Source: Lotus japonicus
Taxonomy: Eukaryota; Streptophyta; Magnoliopsida; Fabales; Fabaceae
Assembly: GCF_012489685.1 (NCBI RefSeq)
Contig: NC_080045.1
Span: 9,387,648-9,451,647, forward strand
Direction: 5' to 3'
DNA: 64,000 nt
Below the pieces are notes generated by a model. It had not been told where the DNA came from. It worked only from the letters and a program-made list of their open reading frames with translations, and ran no database searches. Numbering within the stretch: position 1 is the stretch's first letter; the number at the start of each line of letters is the position of its first letter. The position numbers and the translations under genes were made by a program. Positions 24,025-36,694 of the stretch are shown here, in pieces.

Positions 24025-26472
24025 CTATTTTTCCACAAAAGACTTGAGGCTATCCATCCACCGTAGAAGCTCAATTCTATCCTTGTTCAGCATATAATCA
24101 TGTAAGAAAGCAGCTAGTTCATCATTTACTCCCCTTGTGTCCAAGTACTCACGAAACTTTTCCTGAACCTTAGGATTCAGGTCCCTGAGTTCAACAAATT
24201 AAAAGATAAGAATTATTAGCAAACCAACACTTAGCAAAGCAAGTTTTTATTCTTAAATTCAGACTTTCATAGTTGAAACGTAAATATGAATCTTCTGGCC
24301 AGTGAGCCAATTAACAAAGTCAACAAATGACAAAACTTAGATACTCTAGTACAGGTATTATTTATAGAGTTGCTCAATGAAAGGCAAGTTAGTCACTATC
24401 TTAATATTTTATTGATGTGAAACTATACTGAACTTTCCCTTTTCTAACCCACGTTTCATGTTGTAACTTGAAAGTAGACAATAGTAAAAACAGCATGTCT
24501 GGAATTGCATGTGAAAATGTAATTCAAACCTGAAATTAGGTCCCAGGAAAGGCCTAGTTGGCATATGACCACGCCTTAATATGTAAACTTTCTCAACATC
24601 TAAACAATCTGGCCATGCTGAGCAGACAAATTCCAATTCACTGCCACCTTCCCCCTTGGATATATCCACCAGTAGACTGAGGTGAAGTCGCACATCTGCC
24701 CCAGAACTGTCATCTCCAGGCACCGTAATGTGCTCATACCCATCAAACATAGTAGCTTCGATTTTGATATCTTCCCTGTCCCCAAACCTCCCCTTCAATG
24801 TAATCACCTGCTCTCCAGGTCGCTCTTCAACCGTATACGAATTGAATTTCGTCTCAGGCTGCATGAGTTATAAAAAGACATGATCCTAAAGAAAACATGG
24901 GTCAATTTTACAATGCAGAATTGCAGACAATACAACAAGCTCATCCTTGACGATAAGCTACAATAAGAACAAAATGGGAGAATCGTATGTTTTATAAGAA
25001 TCGCATGTTCTATAAGAATCAAATAATATAAGCTTTCAGAATCGCTCTATCAATTGGACTTAGCAATGCTTAACCAAACATGCGGTGAGACTATGTATGT
25101 TCACATATCTACTATATGAAGCATAATTATCATATATTTGTTTGGTTATTTAATGATAAATAGAAAAAAATATCATTCAATTATCTGAAAATTGGATCAG
25201 AAATTATCATTGAATTATGTGTAAAGAAAGGATTTGGCTCCTCTTAAGTGAGTGAGTCACTTTAGAAAGTAAGTCATCATAACCATTAATTGAGAAATCA
25301 ACCATTGAGGTCATATGTGTAAGTGTGTAACAAACCATGATGTTCTTTAAATCTCAACCCTTGATTGAATCAAGGATGTAATGACTTACTTTACACTCTA
25401 ACGCAACTCCCTCAATTTAGAGGAGCCAAATCAATACAGAAAAACTACTGGTGTGAGGAATCCCACCTTCAAGGCTGACCAATCATACTCAAGGTCAAGG
25501 ATTTTAGTTTTAAAAATTCAGCAGTGCTATTTAGTATAAAGGAATTGTGATGTAAAGTAGACAAGTGGATCACCACTTCATAGGCTCATAGCTGCTGATT
25601 AAGATAAGCATCTCTGGGAGTTTTGGGGGACATAATGGTAGTTTTGAGATACTCAGTTACATTTACAGAAACATTCTTCAACCAGGAGGTACTTCGAGTT
25701 AGCCACCCATATTCTGTCCTTCTGGAAATTCCTGTGTGTGTTTCCTATCTTCCTCTGCCAATATTTCAATCCCCCTCTTGGCCATGAATGACTTTATGGC
25801 TTGGACACCATGAATGGCACTTCAAGAGGGTTCTGCTCCAAGTTCAGCTTGGTCAAATTATGAAGGCGACCAAATGTATCATTTGTAGACACATTAAGCT
25901 CCTCAAGATTTTGCAATCCACTTATTGAGTCAGGAATCATCGAAAGCTGATTCAGGAAGCTTCCTCAGGTGCCGCCGCATGGCCATTTTTATTGTCATCG
26001 CACTCATCCTCGTAAATCTTCACAAGCCGCTTCTCGCGTAAGCGTCATGCATCTCCGTTAGTGTTACCGGTTATGGATGACGGTGAGAATGGTGGTTGAT
26101 TTGTTTGTTAAATAGTGAAACTAACCACTAAAAGATGCAACACTTTGATAACTAACACAAAATGTTCCAAAACAGTGATGCTTAATCATTCATCAAATTA
26201 GTCACAGGAAATGAAATTGGAAGAAGAAGAAGAAGAAGAAGAGTAAGAACCTGGTGTGGAGGAGCGTACTCGGCCTGGTACTCGATCTCGTTCCGGAGAA
26301 CTCGTAAAATGTTGGATTCAAATGGAGATTTAACCGCTGCTACTTCTGCGTAACCTCTGCTGGCGAAACCCAAGGTACCGTTCCTCACTCTCAGTGTTCT
26401 CGCAACCGCCCATGAAGATGAACAACAGCTACTACTGATTTTCTTTCGAACCACTCGAATGAGGGAAGCCAT
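24025..26472 (-). CDS. Mitochondrial glycoprotein family protein (MAM33/p32-like), three exons
   Basis: Exons are 26472-26251, 24858-24530 and 24184-24025, all with GT-AG junctions; the CDS is 711 nt, encoding 236 aa. The N-terminus MASLIRVVRKKISSSCC is Arg/Ser-rich and ends near GYAEV, a good mitochondrial presequence. The mature part shows family blocks FESNILRVLRNEIEYQAEYAPP, a middle section with GEQVITLKGRFGDREDIKIE and SELEFVCSAWPD, and the C-terminal helix YLDTRGVNDELAAFLHDYM ending SLKSFVEK. The family forms acidic trimers in the matrix and is linked to mitoribosome assembly and oxidative phosphorylation in other species. A CTG-rich ATG upstream is absent: the in-frame codon at 26502 is TTG, so 26472 is the start. 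Intron 1 (1.4 kb) holds a MITE and an LRR-gene fragment. A broken copy lies 6 kb to the right. Confidence 0.92.
25231..25432. mobile_element. MITE in MAM33 intron 1, 202 bp
   Basis: Terminal inverted repeats GATTTGGCTCCTCT and AGAGGAGCCAAATC are perfect over 14 bp. A second inverted pair (AAGTAAGTCATCAT / ATGACTTACTTTA) lies inside. A diverged copy is present at the equivalent place in the duplicated segment (about 31968-32120), so insertion predates the duplication. No target duplication was clear. Confidence 0.8.
25699..26070 (-). pseudogene. LRR protein fragment (PIRL-like) within MAM33 intron 1
   Basis: The minus strand encodes leucine-rich repeats (LSMIPDSISGLQNLEELNV, then LHNLTKLNLEQNPLEVP). 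After a one-base frameshift comes VQAIKSFMAKRGIEILAEED and a stop at 25699. That C-terminal block is characteristic of plant intracellular Ras-group LRR proteins (PIRLs). A further piece, YAREKRLVKIYEDECDD, lies at about 25985-26045 and may belong to the same gene with the middle lost. It has the same orientation as the MAM33 gene and no start, so it is a dead fragment, perhaps retrocopied. Splicing of MAM33 would remove it. Confidence 0.65.
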
Positions 26473-27657
26473 TGATGCTGCAGAAGAAGATTCCCAAATC
26501 AAATTGAAAATTGGGGATGAACAAAGAATTAAGAAGAAGCATTCAACTCCTATAAATCTGCATCCCTGGAAAATTGGACTTGCTATTTGGCTTTGTATTT
26601 TGATCGTTGGGCCTTGGACCTACAAAGATAAAATGGATTGGGCCCTATTGCTTAACTCGTTATCAACTTTTAAAATTTTGTATTTTTTATACCTTACCTC
26701 AAAAAGTTAAATTATAAAGCTCAAAATAACCCAACTGACCGGTCATCATGGTAAAAAGTAGTTGTTTGTAGCCTTAGGTTGAGAGTTAGATTTCTAAGAG
26801 TCGCACTGTCGGAGGGTCGTCATCACGCTCAGATCAGAATTGTGAGAGTAATTTAACAAAAAAAAATAATGCTCAAAATGAAAGACTATTTTTGTTGACT
26901 CTACTTATGTTTCTAGTTAAATACAAATTGCTAGTTTGACGTAAAAAAACACAGAAATGAAAGGATGCGTTCAGGGTTAGGGTTATTAAACTCGGCTGGA
27001 TCATTGATTCGGTCAAAATACTTTATTAATGAGTTATTGTTCAATCAATGAGTCAGTGATTGAATCGGTTAACTCTATATATATTAAATCAATTATAAAT
27101 TTCAAATATAGGCATGAGGAAGTCCGTTAAGTATTAACTATTAGATTTAAAAATTTGTCAAATAAAACAAAAGAAAACAAAAATTAAGAGAAAATTTGTG
27201 AGTTTTCAATATTCAATAAATTAGTTGAACATGGAAAACAAAAATAAACTCAGCTGGATCATTGACTCGGTCAGGGCAATTTGGTAATTTAATAATTCAT
27301 TGTACATTAAACATAGTTTTGGCATGGGTATTAAACTGGTGAAAATACAAAAGGAGAAGATTTTTTTACGATACAGTAGTTTTTAATGGGTTATATTCTC
27401 AACTATTATTCCTGGCATAAGTGTATTTTCAAATAGTTTAATCAATTATCCCATTTAAATATTACAGACTTTCAATGTTTTATTCGGCAATATAATATGG
27501 TTACATAAAAACAAACTATTGCAGATAGTTTCATTCCTAAAGTTTATCCATATCACAATGACTGTAACAATAAGTAACAGATATGGGTATGCCCTCATCA
27601 GAAGAAATTGGGAGTTCAAAAAAGAAACAGGGGCAAGATTCTTTGAAGCCTCTATGC

Positions 27658-27879
27658 TAACGCATGATAAACTCATCATTTAAGTATAACCGTAATCTAT
27701 CCTGCATTAGTAAATAACTATAATTTGTACTGAATTAGAGCTAGCAAACAATCTGTACTGATTAGAGCTAACACATGATAAACCCATCATTTAAGTATTA
27801 CCGTAATCTATATTGCATTAGTAAATAACTATAATATGTACTGAATTAGAGCTAGCAAACAATCTGTACTGATTAGAGC
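27658..27879. repeat. 111-bp tandem duplication
   Basis: Two copies (27658-27768 and 27769-27879) start TAACRCATGATAAAC and end CTGATTAGAGC, with only a few differences. The first bases of a third copy follow. Confidence 0.9.
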
Positions 27880-28599
27880 TAATACATGGTAAGGTTCTTC
27901 CCTTTTTCCTTAAAATGCATCTATCATCATTTTGAACTTAGTTTAGAGCTAGCAAGGCTGTTACAAATTAAGATTTTCCTTTTCCTTTTCCACTTTTCAC
28001 ATCACTCTCATTAACCTCCCTTGGTTTTCACCTTTGAATGTTACTGATCATTGCCTGCAGGAATACTCATAATTTGGTGAAAACAATTCTTTTCTAATTA
28101 GGACCGAAAAACTTCTTGTGAGAGAATAATTTCTAGGAGGGTGTATAAATGGCTTCGTCTTAAGAAGAGCTTATTGCATAAAAGGGTTCAAGGGAAGCAG
28201 AAGAGTGACAAAGGTTAGATCTACTTCCACTATAATGCTTCAAGTGAGTCATTCCACTCTTTCAAAGAGAGACTTTGTGAGTTTGGGTATCAGGTGAAAG
28301 AACTAAAATGAAGTCTAATGCCTCACTATATCAGTTCAGAAGTGCGCTATCAAAAAGTGATACTCACACTTCTAAGAACCAGAGGCCAAGAGATGACTTT
28401 ACAGGACACAAAATGAATTACCCTAAAAGAATGAGAATGAGAAGAAATCTTCAGGGGATGCAAATTCAGGCAAGAGAATTGATAAGAATTCATTAGAAGA
28501 CATGCCAAGGTATGGGGCGAGTGGGCAAGAAGATGGCAGAGTTGATGATGATGAATATTCAAACCTAGTGTCGAATGCATGGGAATGGCTTACGATTTG

Positions 28600-28884
28600 C
28601 GTGTACAAGGAGCAGCAATTTGTTGTGTTTTTTTGTGGTGGAATTGTTGTTTCTTCTAGTAGCAAAAAAGCCTTGTCTTGCTGCTGCTCTTGTTCTAATA
28701 GAAGTTGGGGTCATCGTCATTGTATTTGGGGGTGGTTTCGTTTCATTAGTTTTGTGTTGGGTTGTGGTGGGTTTTTTATTTCTTTCCTTTTTTTATTTCT
28801 TCTCTTTTTTGTTCTTTATTGTATTAAGGGTTGGAGTACCCCTTGTACTCTCTTTAATATAATATTTTGACTTATAAAAAAAAA
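28600..28884 (+). mobile_element. 5'-truncated LINE 3' end with A tail
   Basis: A T-rich 3' UTR runs to GGAGTACCCCTTGTACTCTC, an AT-rich stretch and AAAAAAAAA at 28876-28884. The plan matches the tail at 8270-8475. Left edge approximate; no coding domain seen. Confidence 0.45.
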
Positions 28885-29879
28885 GGCAATGAAAAGTATT
28901 TGAATGAACTTCTGGAAAAGGAAAAATAGGGGGAAAAGGCTATGCAAAGGTGGGCAAGATGAATAAACACTCAAGTGCAAATAGAAAGAGTATAGAACCG
29001 CAGAAGGTCTCGAACATTAGATCTAAGGGCAAAAGCTTTGAAGATAGACTTAAACACTAATAAAAATAGCATGAGGATTTTGGGACTACTTTGCATCACA
29101 ACTCACAACTGTTTCTCCTCCATGAATTTAATTAAACTGGATTAAGTGAACACTGAACAACAGTGAGAGCAAAGTCATTAGAAGTCTTGAGCAAGCAATT
29201 GAAATCGCAGAACTAGTTGCTGAGGAACCTATATCTAGCACATATCTGAAAAGAGCAACCATGCAACTTAGCATTATTACATCTTATTATTTGAGTACAG
29301 ATTATGGGGGTAAGGCACACATATGTCAGCTCTAAACTCTAAAGAATCAATGCAAACTGCCATAATTCAAATTAGAAAAACATGACCTAATTTAGAAAAG
29401 AATTCAATCATCATTCATAGTTTGCATATGAAACAGAAGAATTAGAACTTCCCCTTCCCCTCAATCAAGCACCAAGCAAAAGTTAATGGACAGTATCCTT
29501 CTCAAGCCAAGAACATCATTACATATTCAAACAGCCAAAAGGACATCAAAACAGTATCAGATATCATCCATATAATCCACACACAATTGCAACTAGAAAT
29601 GTTAGACGCAAGCTGCCAGAAATTCAAAGCAGATTGCCTGGAAAGTGACCCTTTCGAGAAACAAAAGTGTTAATGTAAGAAAAGGGTCTTCGAAAAAAGC
29701 CAAATTGCAGGCTCATTTCCCTCTTCTCCCCTTCTCAACACAGACACAAAGGGATCAAATATAAGAAATGTGAGAAGCTCGGTAAGCAGATTTGTTGACG
29801 AAACTCGCAACAACCGGCCAGTTAGCTTCTCCTCGATTTGATTTGGCTATAGCCACTATGGCACATTAAAGATCAGGGG

Positions 29880-30245
29880 TCCTGGTTTTTTTGTCACCAC
29901 CCTTCCCTTGGTACATGTAGCCTCGCCATGACCATGTTCAATTTCAAAACAATCACAAATATTATCAAAGAAACATGTTGGTGAGAATGAATATTATCAA
30001 AGAAACATGTTGGTGAGAATGAACTCACGTATACAAAGGATCTTCTATAACCCTAACCCTAAATACATTTGGGACTGACACACATTGAAACCACAGCAAC
30101 CAGAGGGTTCAAAACAATGATGACTAACCCTTCAAAGCGGGAGAGGATACGGTGGTGACGGCGACGGCGAGTTTCAGCAGGGAACCGAGTGTGCCAGGTT
30201 TCGAGTGTCAGAGAGATTTGAGACAATTCTTTTTTTTTATTCATC
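29880..30245 (-). other. Duplicated module of unknown function, copy A (with telobox)
   Basis: It is highly similar to 34005-34385. On the minus strand it begins with a C/T-rich leader (CCTGCTGAAACTCGCCGTCG), then TTAGGGTTAGGGTTA at about 30047-30062, a telobox-type motif found in promoters and leaders of plant growth and translation genes, then a short stretch encoding GEATCTKGRVV in both copies. This looks like the 5' end of a gene, but no complete frame or known domain was found. Confidence 0.4.
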
Positions 30246-30647
30246 AAATTTTACTGATAATATTTTGCTAAGAAAAGTTTGGGTTACAGATCCATTTAAA
30301 ATCACCAAAAAGCTAAAAAAACATAACTGAATTAAATTAACGGAGAGACTAATTTAATCGATGATTATCAACATTAGAAACTACCAGCATTTCCTAAGTT
30401 CAATGACCAACATGTCAATGAGTAATATTCAATAACCAATTAAACCATTCACTCGATATAAATACTTCAAGTGTCAAAGATATTTGTAACAACGAGGTGA
30501 TCATTTCCAAATTTAACGGAATTGGGGAACAGTTCTAAGAAAAACCTATCTCACATATTTGGAGTTGCAACTTGCAAGCACTTTCAGTTTCAGTTGGAGA
30601 ATAAGGAATATTTGAAGAGCATTGCTAAAACACACGATCAAGTTAAA

Positions 30648-32905
30648 TACATCCACCGTAGATGCTCAATTCTATCCTTGTACAGCATATAATCATGTAA
30701 GAAAGCAGCTAGTGCATCATTTACTCCCCTGGTGTCCAAGTACTCACGAAACTTTTCCTGAACCTTAGGATTCAGGTCCCTGAGTGCAATCATTGAAAAA
30801 GATAGGAATTATTAACAAACCAACACTTAGCAACCGAATAACTTCAAAAAAGCTAGTGCGCTTCGAAACAAGTTGTATTCTTAAATTCAGACTGTCGTAG
30901 TTGAAACGTAAATATGAATTTTCTGGCCAGTGAACAGATTAACAAAGTGAACAAATGACAAAACTTAGATACTCTACTATAGATATTGTTCATACCGTTG
31001 CACAATGAAAAGCCAAGTCAGTCACTTCCTTAACATTTTATTGATGTGATACTAGTATACTACGCTAAATTTTTCCTTGTCTAACCCACATGTCATCTTG
31101 TAATTGGACAACAGTAAAAACAGCATGTATGGAATTGCGTCTAATTTTTTACCAAAAAATAAACTAAGCTTGTATAATCTAATCTCTACCAAAAAGCAAA
31201 ATGTATGAGAGCAACAGGTGAAAATGTAATTCAAACCTGAAATTAGGTCCCAGGAAAGGCCTAGCCGGCATATGACCACGCCTTAATATGAAAACTTTCT
31301 CAACATTTAAGCACTTTGGCCATGCTGAGCAGACAAATTCCAATTCACTGCCATCTTCCCCCTTTGATATATCCACCAGTAGACTGAAGTGAAGTCGCAC
31401 ATCTGCCCCAGAACTGTCATATCCAGGCCCCGTAATGTGTTCATACCAATCAAACATGGTAGCTTCGATTTTGATATCTTCCCTGTCCCCAAACTTCCCC
31501 TTCAATGTAATCAACTGCTCTCCAAGTCGCTCTTCAATCGTATACGAATTGAATTTCGTCTCAGGCTGCATGAGTTATAAAAAGACATGATCCTAAAGAA
31601 AACATGGGTTAACATTACAATGCAGAATTGCAGACAATCCAACAAGCTCGTCCTAGACGATAATCTGCAATAAAAATAAAATGGTAGAGTGCATGTTTGG
31701 AAAATCTTCTAGAATTGTATGTTTTACAAGAATAGCATACTGCATACTATATAAGCTACAGAGAGAAGCATTTCCCATTGTATACGCGATTTTGGACAAC
31801 ACTTAACCAAACCTGCGGTGAGACTGTGAATGTTCACAACTTCACATATCTACTTATTGAATGTTCACATAAATTTATATGGATATTTTGTGATAAAATA
31901 GAATAAAATTTTCATTCAATTATTTGAGAAGTGGATAAGAAATCATCATCGAATTTTGTGTAAGGAAAGGATTTAGCTCTTCTTAAGTGGGTGAGTGAGT
32001 CACTTTAAAAAGTAAGTCATCATAACCGTTGATTGAATTGTAACCATTTATTTGCATATGTAACACAAACCATGAAATTTTTCAATCAACAATGTGATGA
32101 CTTACTTCACACTCTAACTAATCATATTCATCAGTAAAAAGTTAGTAATTCACTATTTGACACAATCTTTGTTAATGATCTATATTTTTAGATAGTCAAA
32201 CTAACCACTAAAAGATTCAATATTTTCAGTGCTTCTGCTTCTGCTTTTGCTGCGTAACCTCTGCTTGCGAAACCCAAGGTACCGTTCCTCACTCTCAGTG
32301 TTCTCGCAACCAACCATGAAGATGAACAACAGCTGCTACTGAGTTTCTTTTGAACCACTCGAATGAGGGAAGCCATTGATGCTGCGGAAGAAGATTCACA
32401 AATCAAATTGAAAATTGTAATTCAATGTTGCTTTGCTATTCGACTTTGTATTTTGATTGTTTTGGTTGGGCCTTAAACCTACTAAGGAAAATTGGATTGG
32501 GCTCCATTGCTTAACTCGTTATGAAGTTTTAAAATTTTATAAAAAATAAAATAAAAATGAACCCAATTGATACCGGTCACAATGGTAAAAAATAGTTGTT
32601 TCAAGCTTTAGGTTGAGAGTTTGATATCTAGGAGCCGCACTTTTAGAAAAATCTTTGGCAGTCACCACACTCGGATCAAAATTGTGAGAGTAATTTAACA
32701 CAACAAAAAAATTAATGCTCAAAATGAAAGACTATTTTTGTTGACTCTACCTCCAGGGTTATTAACCGACCGAGTTATTGGCTCGATCATGGTACTGTGT
32801 CAATTAGTTATTGGTTCAATAGTGAGTTTGAAATTGAACCGGCTGACATGACATGGTATATATTAAAACAATTATAAATTTCAAGTATAGGCATAAGAAA
32901 GCCTG
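30648..32905. repeat. Segmental duplication, unit B
   Basis: Direct-orientation counterpart of 24050-27125, shortened by loss of most of MAM33 intron 1 left of the exon 1 remnant and part of exon 1. Similarity is patchy in non-coding DNA. Confidence 0.85.
30654..32376 (-). pseudogene. Broken tandem copy of the MAM33/p32-like gene
   Basis: Exon 1 (from the ATG at 32376) reads MASLIRVVQKKLSSSCC to YAAKAEAE. The sequence then jumps to DNA that corresponds to mid-intron 1 of the intact copy, so the FESNIL...APPHQ block and the splice donor are deleted. Exon 2 (about 31565-31237) keeps its frame with substitutions such as WPKCLNVEKVF. Exon 3 (from about 30784) keeps LHDYMLYKDRIEHLRWM but ends YLT and stop near 30645, losing SLKSFVEK. 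With no exon 1 donor and a changed C-terminus it is very unlikely to make a normal protein; a truncated transcript remains possible. Confidence 0.85.
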
Positions 32906-33989
32906 TGTTGTAAAAGTTAGTGGTGCTTTGTAAATGATGCATCATTTGCTTGTGGTACAATGTACTTCGCATACAGTTCTCATAGACAGTAAGTTGAGAC
33001 AAAATTTAGTTGTGCTTGGTTTGCTCTGGGCTAATTGCTGATTTCCGTGAAGCATAAAGATGCAGCTATTAAATTCATAAGGATATCTTTGCATTGTGAG
33101 AGAGGGACATGTTGTTAGCCTGAATTTATCTTATTTAGTGTGTGCTGAAGGAATGTTCAAATAAGATGAGAAAACTATCCATGAAAAACTAGCTGAATAA
33201 GTTAGCAAGGGTTCTCTCATGAATCATGAGAATGTGACTGTGACACATCCTTCACGCAGACACTTGAATCAGCCAATTAGGTTCTTAAATGTTTTTTTTT
33301 TTACGAGAGAAAAAGTAGGTTCTTAAATGTTTAACACTGTTTGTTTTGTTCAATTGCCTTAAAATTTTCCTTTTCGGAAAGGGTAAAATGAATGATTTTA
33401 TATTATACATGTTTCTCAAGCAAAAGTTCTTTGGGTTTGAAGCGTGGATAAATGCACACACCCACCTACCATGTGCTTAACACATGAATAGTTTCATATT
33501 ATATTCTAACACAATCTATCATCTATACATATTTGACTTCCCCACCCCTACTTTATTAGGGTAGAAACCTTATCTGAATGTGATTGTTGATTCTCTTCCA
33601 AGCATCTTTACATGTATTTGTTCTTTACACAGATTTCTTCCCTTCAGAAGATGTTCTTTGTTTGATTGTTGTCGCAGCATTCTGCGCAGAATATCTTCTA
33701 TTATGAATTTTTTAAATTTTGTATTGAATACCTCAATAGTAAAATTAAAATGCTCAATTTAAAGACGTGTTCTTCTGACTGCTCCCGTTTCATACACGTG
33801 TTCTTCAAGTCTGAACCTTCAATAACTAACTTCCTGCCAAGTTAAATACTGAAAACTGAACAAATATAAATCATGAAGCTCTCGACCTGCACACATCACA
33901 TTTTCTCTTATACTTGATAAACCCAACCTTCAATAATCAAATTTTCGACCCTCATACAAATAAGTCGAAACCACTAAAAATGTAAAGCC
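32906..33989. other. Spacer within duplication unit B
   Basis: AT-rich DNA with no supported gene, and no RNA gene or element ends. Confidence 0.45.
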
Positions 33990-34004
33990 AACACAAGGGT
34001 ATTG

Positions 34005-34440
34005 GTTTTTTTTTTTCACCACCCTTCCCTTGGTACATGTAGCCTCGCCATAACCCTGTTCAATTTCAAACCAGTAACAAATATTATCAGAGAAACATGT
34101 TGGTGAGAATGAACTCAAACATACAAAGGATCTTATATAACCGTAACCCTAAATAAATTTGGGACTGACACACATTGAAACCACAGCAACCAGAGGGTTC
34201 AAAACAATCATCGAGATTTTGGAAAGAAAATGCAATGAACAGAATGAAGATCGCGAACCTAAAGTTTGAGACGATGATGATGAACCCCTTCAAAGCGAGA
34301 GACGATACGGCGGCAACGACGAGTTTCAGCAGGGAACCGTGTGTGCCAGTGTTTCGAGTGTAGAGATTTGAGACAATTCTATTTTTTATTTTTATTTTTG
34401 ATTCATCATAAAAGCTCATTTTTCAAATTTTACGGATAAT
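34005..34440 (-). other. Duplicated module of unknown function, copy B
   Basis: Counterpart of 29880-30245, in the same orientation and in the same position relative to the MAM33 copy. It carries about 75 extra bases (near 34206-34280) and a one-base change in the telobox (CCGTAACCCTAAA). Confidence 0.4.
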
Positions 34441-35722
34441 ATTTTGCTAAGAAAATTTTGGGTAGCAAATCCATTTAAAATCACTAAGCTAAAAAAACAA
34501 AACTGAATTAAGAGGAAGGATCTATTGACTTTAGGAGTAAATTAAAATACCTACTTCAAATCTTGACCCTTATTTTTCCAATAAAATAACGGCTGAGATT
34601 TTTATTAAAAAATTATCATGTGACTCTCTCTCACCTCCTTACTCGTTCTTCTTCTTCCCATTCCACAATATAGCATAACCACCTCACCGAAGTGATCAAG
34701 CAAGTGACATTAGTTAGAAGGGTAGAAAAAAAAGCTTCTAGAAAGAAAATGAGTGCTTCTTTGGAAATGGAGTTTTCTGATCCGTTAGGACGAGGAAAAA
34801 AGAGGTGGCCAAGTAAACAAACAATCCCGATATGTCTTTCTTTGGATACTTCTCAGACATCTCTACTCTGTGAGTCCCGCAAAAACTCTTTCTTTATGTA
34901 AGGCAACAAACTCATCAGTGCATAAGGAAGCACAGATCCACTGAGCAGCGACGCGATGTGGTACGATGAGGTGGAGCCCCACATAAGAGGTTTTCTTACG
35001 CTGGCTGTGGTTCGCCGGAGACGGCGACAGTGACGAAGGAGAGATTAGAGGATGTGGGTTTGGTTGCAGAGTGGAAATTGAATATATATTTCAAAGATGA
35101 TTATGCTAAATTTGAGTTTTTCAATTTTATTAAAGGACATAATTGAATAGAATGTATTGATTTGGTTTTTTATTTTTTTAAATTCTAGGGTCAAGTCAAA
35201 GAAAAAACTAAGGCTTCGTTTGGAATGATGGAGGAGGATGGAGTAGAGCGAAAGGGAGGAAGGAAGAAGAGGTCCATTGTTTGGTTTATTTAAAATTGGA
35301 TGGAGCGGAATACCACTAATTTCCCTCATTTTTTGCTCCCCCAAAATTTTGGAGGAATAGAATGGAACAAAATTTGTTGAAGTATTAAATTTATAAAATT
35401 ACCTCTTCACCCTCACATTACCACCAATCCACTGCCCACCCTCACGTTACCTGTTCTAATTGATTTGTTTAATTTTTCTTATTAATGCCCAATTCTTGTT
35501 CAACAAATTGATGGAAAGGAATTGATATCAAAATCATTATACCTAAATAGACCAGCAATGATTTACGAATGATGCTTCATCAACTAGTTAAAAACTAAAA
35601 TTGACGTGCAATGAAACTATTCAAGTGTGACCTTCTCATCCAAGACAATTAAGTTACCACATTCAGGTTGTGGTTGATGATGACAAAGAATGTGTGGCTA
35701 TGAATTACATGTTCTAGAGGCT

Positions 35723-36014
35723 GAGTATACCGGAAGGCTCGAACATCGAATATTTTGGGTGTAATTTTGGGAAACATGATGTGGATGTGAGTGTGTGGTC
35801 TCGGTTTCTGGGGATAGAGGTTTATGTTGCTGGTAGAGATTTTCTGAAAGAAAAGGGTGTCATGTATGCAGAGTTTTTAAAGAAGAAAGGGGTGGAAGAG
35901 GTGAAGCTTGTGGAGGCTAAGGAAGAACCACACATATTTCATATATTTTATCCTCAATCTGATGCAACTCGCTTGCTTCAGAGCCAGATGAGTCATTTCA
36001 TGAAGAGATACTAA
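35723..36014 (+). pseudogene. Carboxylesterase (CXE) C-terminal fragment in the left palindrome arm
   Basis: The frame encodes DVSVWSRFLGIEVYVAGRD and continues through KGVMYAEFLKKKGVEEV and EEPHIFHIFYP to a stop after SHFMKRY. This is the end of a plant alpha/beta-hydrolase of the CXE (GID1/HID-like) family. It contains the catalytic Asp (VAGRD) and His (EPHIFH), but the HGG oxyanion and GxSxG nucleophile parts are absent. No equivalent is seen in the right arm. It is not functional alone. Confidence 0.7.
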
Positions 36015-36694
36015 AGACAATCATGATTATAATTTGAATAAATATGAAATTCTTTCATGATAGGAAAAAATTGCCCAAGTATGAGGTGCAATGCAGGATA
36101 AAGCTCTGTTAAATGTAAGATTATTATTATATATGATGGTTGACATAATAAAGTATGTATAACTTGGCTGATCCATAAAGAATATTTGGCAAATGGATCC
36201 GAAATACCAATTGCATAAGAGCAAGTAACTGTTATTAGTTTTTTTATTTTTTTATTAAAGGGAAAAATTATATGAATAATAGAATACAAGAGCTACACCA
36301 ATCTTTTTGGTTGCACAAACTTGAAATATTATCTATAATAAATAACTTTATGAACTACCTTGCAAAAACAAAAAGCCTAGGTTTCTCATACCAAATGAAA
36401 CAGGAGAGACCTTTATAGATATCAATTAAACAAACCCATGCGACGTGCGATAAGGTGAATCCTTTGAGTTGTGCCGCGTTGGGCCAACAAGGCCTAATCT
36501 CATGCATGTGAGGACCAATTCCTTACTAAGCTCTTTACCACCTCCATGTGAAGTTTGACATATAAACCTTTAGAAGACTCATCACATAGGCAATGTGAGA
36601 CTTTTGAAATACACAAAAAATTTCCAACATAATTTCTCCTATATCTATCAATCGATCCCCTCGTTTTTTTTATAAGCCCCTCGGTAATTCAACC

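Larger units (their letters stand above)
24050..27125. repeat. Segmental duplication, unit A (with intact MAM33)
   Basis: This stretch is similar in direct orientation to 30648-32905. Matches include all three MAM33 exons, the intron MITE, and upstream DNA (AAAATGAAAGACTATTTTTG at 26876 and 32718; TATAAATTTCAA near 27095 and 32873). The LRR fragment is missing from unit B. Confidence 0.85.
26473..29879. other. Upstream region of MAM33 and spacer
   Basis: No supported gene. The first about 650 bp is shared with the duplicate unit. 27658-27879 is a tandem repeat and 28600-28884 a LINE tail. A 62-codon frame at 28308-28496 has no recognised family. Confidence 0.45.

Noticed and set aside
30047..30062. 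Interstitial telomere repeat
   Set aside because: Only two CCCTAA units; better read as a telobox in a gene leader.
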